Positions 59,821 to 64,000 of a stretch of DNA of 64,000 nt are shown here, piece by piece (position 1 is the stretch's first letter; the number at the start of each line of letters is the position of its first letter). The position numbers and the translations under genes were made by a program. The stretch comes from Oxyruncus cristatus (Eukaryota > Chordata > Aves > Passeriformes > Cotingidae): NCBI GenBank assembly GCA_013399855.1, contig VXAY01002116.1:786395-850394 (forward strand), given 5' to 3'. The notes beneath the pieces were generated by a model that worked only from the letters and a program-made list of their open reading frames with translations, was not told the DNA's origin and did no database searches.

Positions 59821-61410
59821 ACACCAGTGCTTAAGAATGCTGTTTTAAGAAAGATAGTGCTTTTAACTTCTCTCTACATCAGAAATTAAACTTTTAAGGA
59901 GTTTCCATTGGGATTATTGCATGTTTTAGTAAAAATTTCCTTAGGTCAATACTGGGGAAAGAAAGGGCACTTCTGTTTTTCCAATAAGATGCTTCCCACT
60001 CCCTTGTTTCCAAGTCAGGGAGATCTGAGGGCTCTAACTTGCTGGCACAACCCTGTTCTAGCTCCCTACTGACACACAAAGTAGAGCTGAATGACGGACC
60101 ATGTCAGATTAATAGTTGTATCACTGCAAAAATCACACTCCTTCCCACTGAGTTGGCTTTTCTCTTGTTTTATGGAGCCTATTGGTATCTGTTGAGAAAA
60201 TTATGTCAAGAAATGTGTACTAGTAGGTTAGAACATGAAGTTAGAGGACAACGATAATTTTTAGCATGTATTATTTGAAGAGAGCAGAACCACATGGATG
60301 TCCAATCAGAATTAGTGGTTAAACTGGTGCTTTGCTGAGCAGAACTGAGAATATGAAAAGTAAAAGAATCCCCACCATAGAGGAACTTTTGTAGCTTCCA
60401 GTAGGACGACCTGCAGGGGGTTCAGACAATGGGTCATGATGAGAGTATAAGTTTTTCAAATTTTCAATGACTACACTCATAATCTATAGTGTAAACCAAC
60501 TGTACTTGCAGTTTTGGGCTGGTAGATATTTGCAAGCATAACTGAGTGTCCAAATACCTTTTAGCAATGCAAACCAGGTGGTATTTTAATTGACTCCAAC
60601 AGAGTACATTAGGATGGTGTTAAGCCATATCTTTTCCACTGAGGTTTGCAGGTAGTAAAATGAATTCAGGGTGAAGCCAGGTGGCAGGTGTAACTCTCTG
60701 TATGTACATAAAATTATACTAGTTTGGCTTTTATGACATTTTAGCTTTTGAAAATATTTTTTATAATAAATCTAATGGAAGTAAGCAAATATTATTTTGG
60801 TCTTATGAATAAGCTTAGAGAAAGGTTGAATGATTCATAATAAACCTTTTAAATAGTGTTAACTGAGCAACTTCAGCAAGGAAAAGATCCAAGAACTATT
60901 TCTGGAGTTTTCCAGTCTTGGCAGATTTACAGACCAAGATGCAACATGCTGAAGTTGACAAGTGCATGGCAGGAAATGACTCATGGAGAGCCAATGTTCC
61001 AAATGGGATATCTTTTTTGATAATTATAATTAAATTAATGGTTGATTATTACTTCAAATGGTCTTGAGAGAGCTTACAAGTACAATTAAGCATAGAAATA
61101 CAAGTCTGGAATATCAAGTGATGCGTCCACCCACTCTCAGTCTTATCCAGACTATCCCTAAGAGACGCTTCTTTGGAAATGTTCAGTGATGGCAATTCAG
61201 CGCTTCTGCCAATTAGCCCCTGTCAGTGCTTAATTGTTGTCCTGAGAAAAACATTTTCCTTTATTAAAATTCTGCTGCTCTGAATTATGCTATGGTTTTG
61301 TTTTTTTTTTTTAATAGATGGCTCCTTTACATATATAGAAGAAAGATACCAAACATCCTTCGGTTCCTTCAGCTTTCCTTCAAGCTTGAGTCATCATTTC
61401 TAAATGTTGA

Positions 61411-61544
61411 GTGGTTTGGTGTGTTGTGGTTTGTTTTAGGGTTTTGTTTGGTTTTTTTGGTGGGGTGGGTGGTTTTTTGTTTGGTTTTTTGTTTGTTTTG
61501 TTGTTTGGGTTTTTGTTGGTTTTTGTTGTGGGGTTTTTTTTTTT
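61411..61544. repeat. G/T-only low-complexity tract
   Basis: About 130 bp made almost only of G and T on the plus strand (GGTTTT/GTTTG units), with essentially no C. Open frames through it (LFFFNRW..., FGFLFVLLF...) are artefacts. Confidence 0.9.
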
Positions 61545-64000
61545 ACCTTTTCTATTTTTTTTCCAATTAATTTATATAACTCTTAAGCTTCAGTTTTCAG
61601 CTACAGGTAGTGTATGTAGCATTGCCAATAAAATTACTACAGCAAGTGCCTCTTTAATGCATCATCTGTCCAACTCTCTAGTCAGGACACTTGATCTGCT
61701 GTATTGTAGCATATTTTTGAATCCTTTGACATGTATATGGTTCACATAGCCCTGGTGATTTCCCAGTAAATGCTTCTGTTAAGGGTCTTGCCCATTTATT
61801 ATTTGCCCATTTGCAAGTAGGTGTAATGCAGCAGTATTGCACAGTTTGCAGCTGCTGTTTGACTTTTAGAGCATTAGGTTTTTCTCCTGTGAGAATTTAG
61901 GTTTGTCTTAGTGGTGTGATCAGACTCTGATGACTTGTCACTGAAAACAGCATGAGTCTGGAGTCAGATAAGCACTGTGATATAAATCCAGTGTGAGGGA
62001 CACCATTGCCAGTGCTTTTGCTCTACTAACTCAGAAAATAGAGATACATCTCTAACACCTCCACACCACACTGTGCAGACACAGGGTGGCTTTATGGCTC
62101 CCTCTTCCACCCTGTCAGAGATAGGAGACTGGTAATCTCTTAAGCCATAACATATAAACCTAATAGTTATGTAATCTTATTTCTGAGGAGGAAAACTGTG
62201 TTGTGGGTCTCTTCGCAGCTGGATTTCTGCGTATCCGAATCACTCTGTGTGTGTGTGAAAAGATTAGCCAGTGGCCGTTCGGTTACAGATAACATCCAGT
62301 TCCCCGACCATCAGTCAAGAACAGAACATGTGTTTTAGCAGCAGGGCAGAGCAGTTTGCTTAATCTTTTGGATACAAAGGGCAGAAGGTCTTGCTTCTGA
62401 CCTTTGCTGGGTTTGTGCCTCAATCAGGCACCTTTTCTGCCTGTGGGAAGGTCCATGAATCAATTTTCAGGTGACAGTCCCGTGCCACCCTCAGCATGTG
62501 GCTCCAGTCGTGGCAGTGGCTGGGCACAGCGCAGTAGCATAGCAACAGCTTCAGAACACAGACCTGAATTACCTAGGAAATTGCTCCTGCACAGTGATTG
62601 CAGCAATGGCAAATACGATGTAAATATGTAGGTCATACCAAGGGAAAATTAAAACAGGATTTATTGACTCGTTTATTTTTCCATGTATTTTCCTTTTTAT
62701 GATGCCTTCTTTGATGTTCTGAAAACAAGACTGTTATCCCAGCTTGGAATGTTCTTTTCCTTTTAAACATCTCAGTGCCTACATTTTAGGATTAGAAAAT
62801 GTTTGGATTTGTGGATTGATTACTTCCTTGCTGTCCATGAAAACTTATCTATGTAGTAATATTGTTATGTCATCTGTTAAATGGATTCTGTCCAATATAG
62901 AGCGATATATATTATTTCTAATTGCTTGTTGCAGAAGTACCTAAAAAGCAGCTCTACTGAGGCTGATGTTTGACATACACAAAATAATACATAATCCCTG
63001 CAGAGAAACTGGTAATGATATATGTAAATTATTTTGGAGTCTGCAGAAGGAAAGCAGCTTTTCTGCTCTGCTCTTTGTTTTCTTCAGATATCAAGGGTCA
63101 GATTTGACTTACCCAACTTAAGTTGTGTCTGTAAGCCATTAACTACACCTCTGCAGGATGTCTAGGCTCCTTTTGCAATAAAAAGCTATCTAAAATAGTA
63201 CAATGGGATGTTAATTCTGGTGGCCAAGTGCAGGCTTCAGCTGTAGGGTGTAGTTGTTCAGTGGACTCCATTCATTGTATGGAGTAGGGGCCTGATTCAG
63301 TTTTCCAGTGATGGTTTAGATGTCTTAAGGCTTCCTTCCTGGCCTCCAGCTGCCTCTGCAGAAGTCCACTGGTCTCTCAGAGATGCTTTCTTGTACATAT
63401 TTACAGATTTCCTCAGCTATCCTAGGGCTTTTCAGTGCTGCTGGATAACTGGGTTTTAGGCAACTTCATCAAGCCATATACTTTCACTAAATGCAGTGGC
63501 CTGGTCCCTTGAAGTTAAATAAACTGAATGCCACCAGTGGCAGCTTAAATACAAATCTTGGTTACTAGATTAGACTAGAAGTGAATTCCAATAATGGATA
63601 TTTGGAAACAAACTTCAGATTGATTTTTTTTTTCCCCCAGTCTATCTAATTTTCCTTTTTGGTTTAGGGTCCATACTGATCAACAATTCAGGTGCAATAG
63701 TGAACAAAAATTGCAGTGTTGAACACTTCAGCTGTTCACTGGGCAGTGTAACTTAAATAAAATAGCTGAATACATCTTAGCGTCTTTCCAAGGCCGAGAA
63801 CCAGCACTCTTCCTTTAACTTCAGTCAAACTTTATCCCTTTTTATAACAGCAACCCCCATATATGTCTTTCAACTGTATTTGTTTCATAGTTTCTTTTTA
63901 TTTTAGACACCAGAGCAGATGATGAAAGCCAACTGAATATACTAGATTTGAATTCCTAGGTCCCCATTCAAACACAGCTTAAGATTTTAATTGTGAAAGA

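Larger units (their letters stand above)
56517..64000 (+). other. CLIC5: CLIC5 intron 1 (start)
   Basis: No second CLIC exon was recognised up to the window end, which fits the large first intron of the gene. The stretch contains a protein-like minus-strand open frame (57622-57990), one antisense CR1 (59568-59820), an exon-like unit (59353-59458) and a G/T-only tract (61411-61544). Confidence 0.65.

Noticed and set aside
59894..60079. 61-aa minus frame that looks somewhat protein-like
   Set aside because: No ATG, no convincing donor, and length within chance expectation. Not linked to the frame at 57622.

Overview
The window is nuclear DNA from a sauropsid, most likely a bird. Its genes are vertebrate genes split by GT-AG introns. 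The interspersed repeats are almost all CR1 LINE fragments, and introns and intergenic gaps are short. The species cannot be named from the sequence.

Layout, left to right. (1) 1-20.3 kb: the 3' part of RCAN2 (+), with its last three coding exons (5459-5632, 8285-8456, 16242-16402) and a long 3' UTR. (2) 20.3-24.0 kb: intergenic DNA, or a longer RCAN2 UTR. (3) 24.5-33.9 kb: ENPP5 (+), with a CpG-island promoter, a predicted non-coding first exon and three coding exons (453 aa). (4) 33.9-39.2 kb: gap between convergent 3' ends. (5) 39.2-46.9 kb: ENPP4 (-), with three coding exons (450 aa) and its own CpG island carrying two CCAAT boxes. (6) 47-55.9 kb: gene-poor DNA with CR1 copies and a few exon-like units. 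(7) 55959-56516 (+): first coding exon of a long-form CLIC gene, called CLIC5 from gene order, followed by at least 7.4 kb of intron. No further CLIC exon was recognised. Gene order and orientation match human 6p (RCAN2-ENPP5-ENPP4-CLIC5).

Functions. RCAN2 is a calcineurin regulator. ENPP4 and ENPP5 are type I membrane ectoenzymes of the nucleotide pyrophosphatase/phosphodiesterase family, and all the expected metal ligands and the catalytic Thr are visible in both. CLIC5 is a cortical-actin-associated CLIC protein. The two ENPP genes are a tail-to-tail inverted pair with identical intron phases. RCAN and CLIC neighbours recur at paralogous vertebrate loci.

Main points for a second look: a decayed second copy of ENPP4 coding exon 2 in the next intron; a 122-codon protein-like open frame on the minus strand inside the CLIC5 intron; a CpG-dense island of unknown identity in the last RCAN2 intron; an acidic GEDDSS-type repeat in the CLIC exon; CR1 tails against both ENPP promoters and against an RCAN2 splice acceptor; and a palindromic pair of STAT-type sites.
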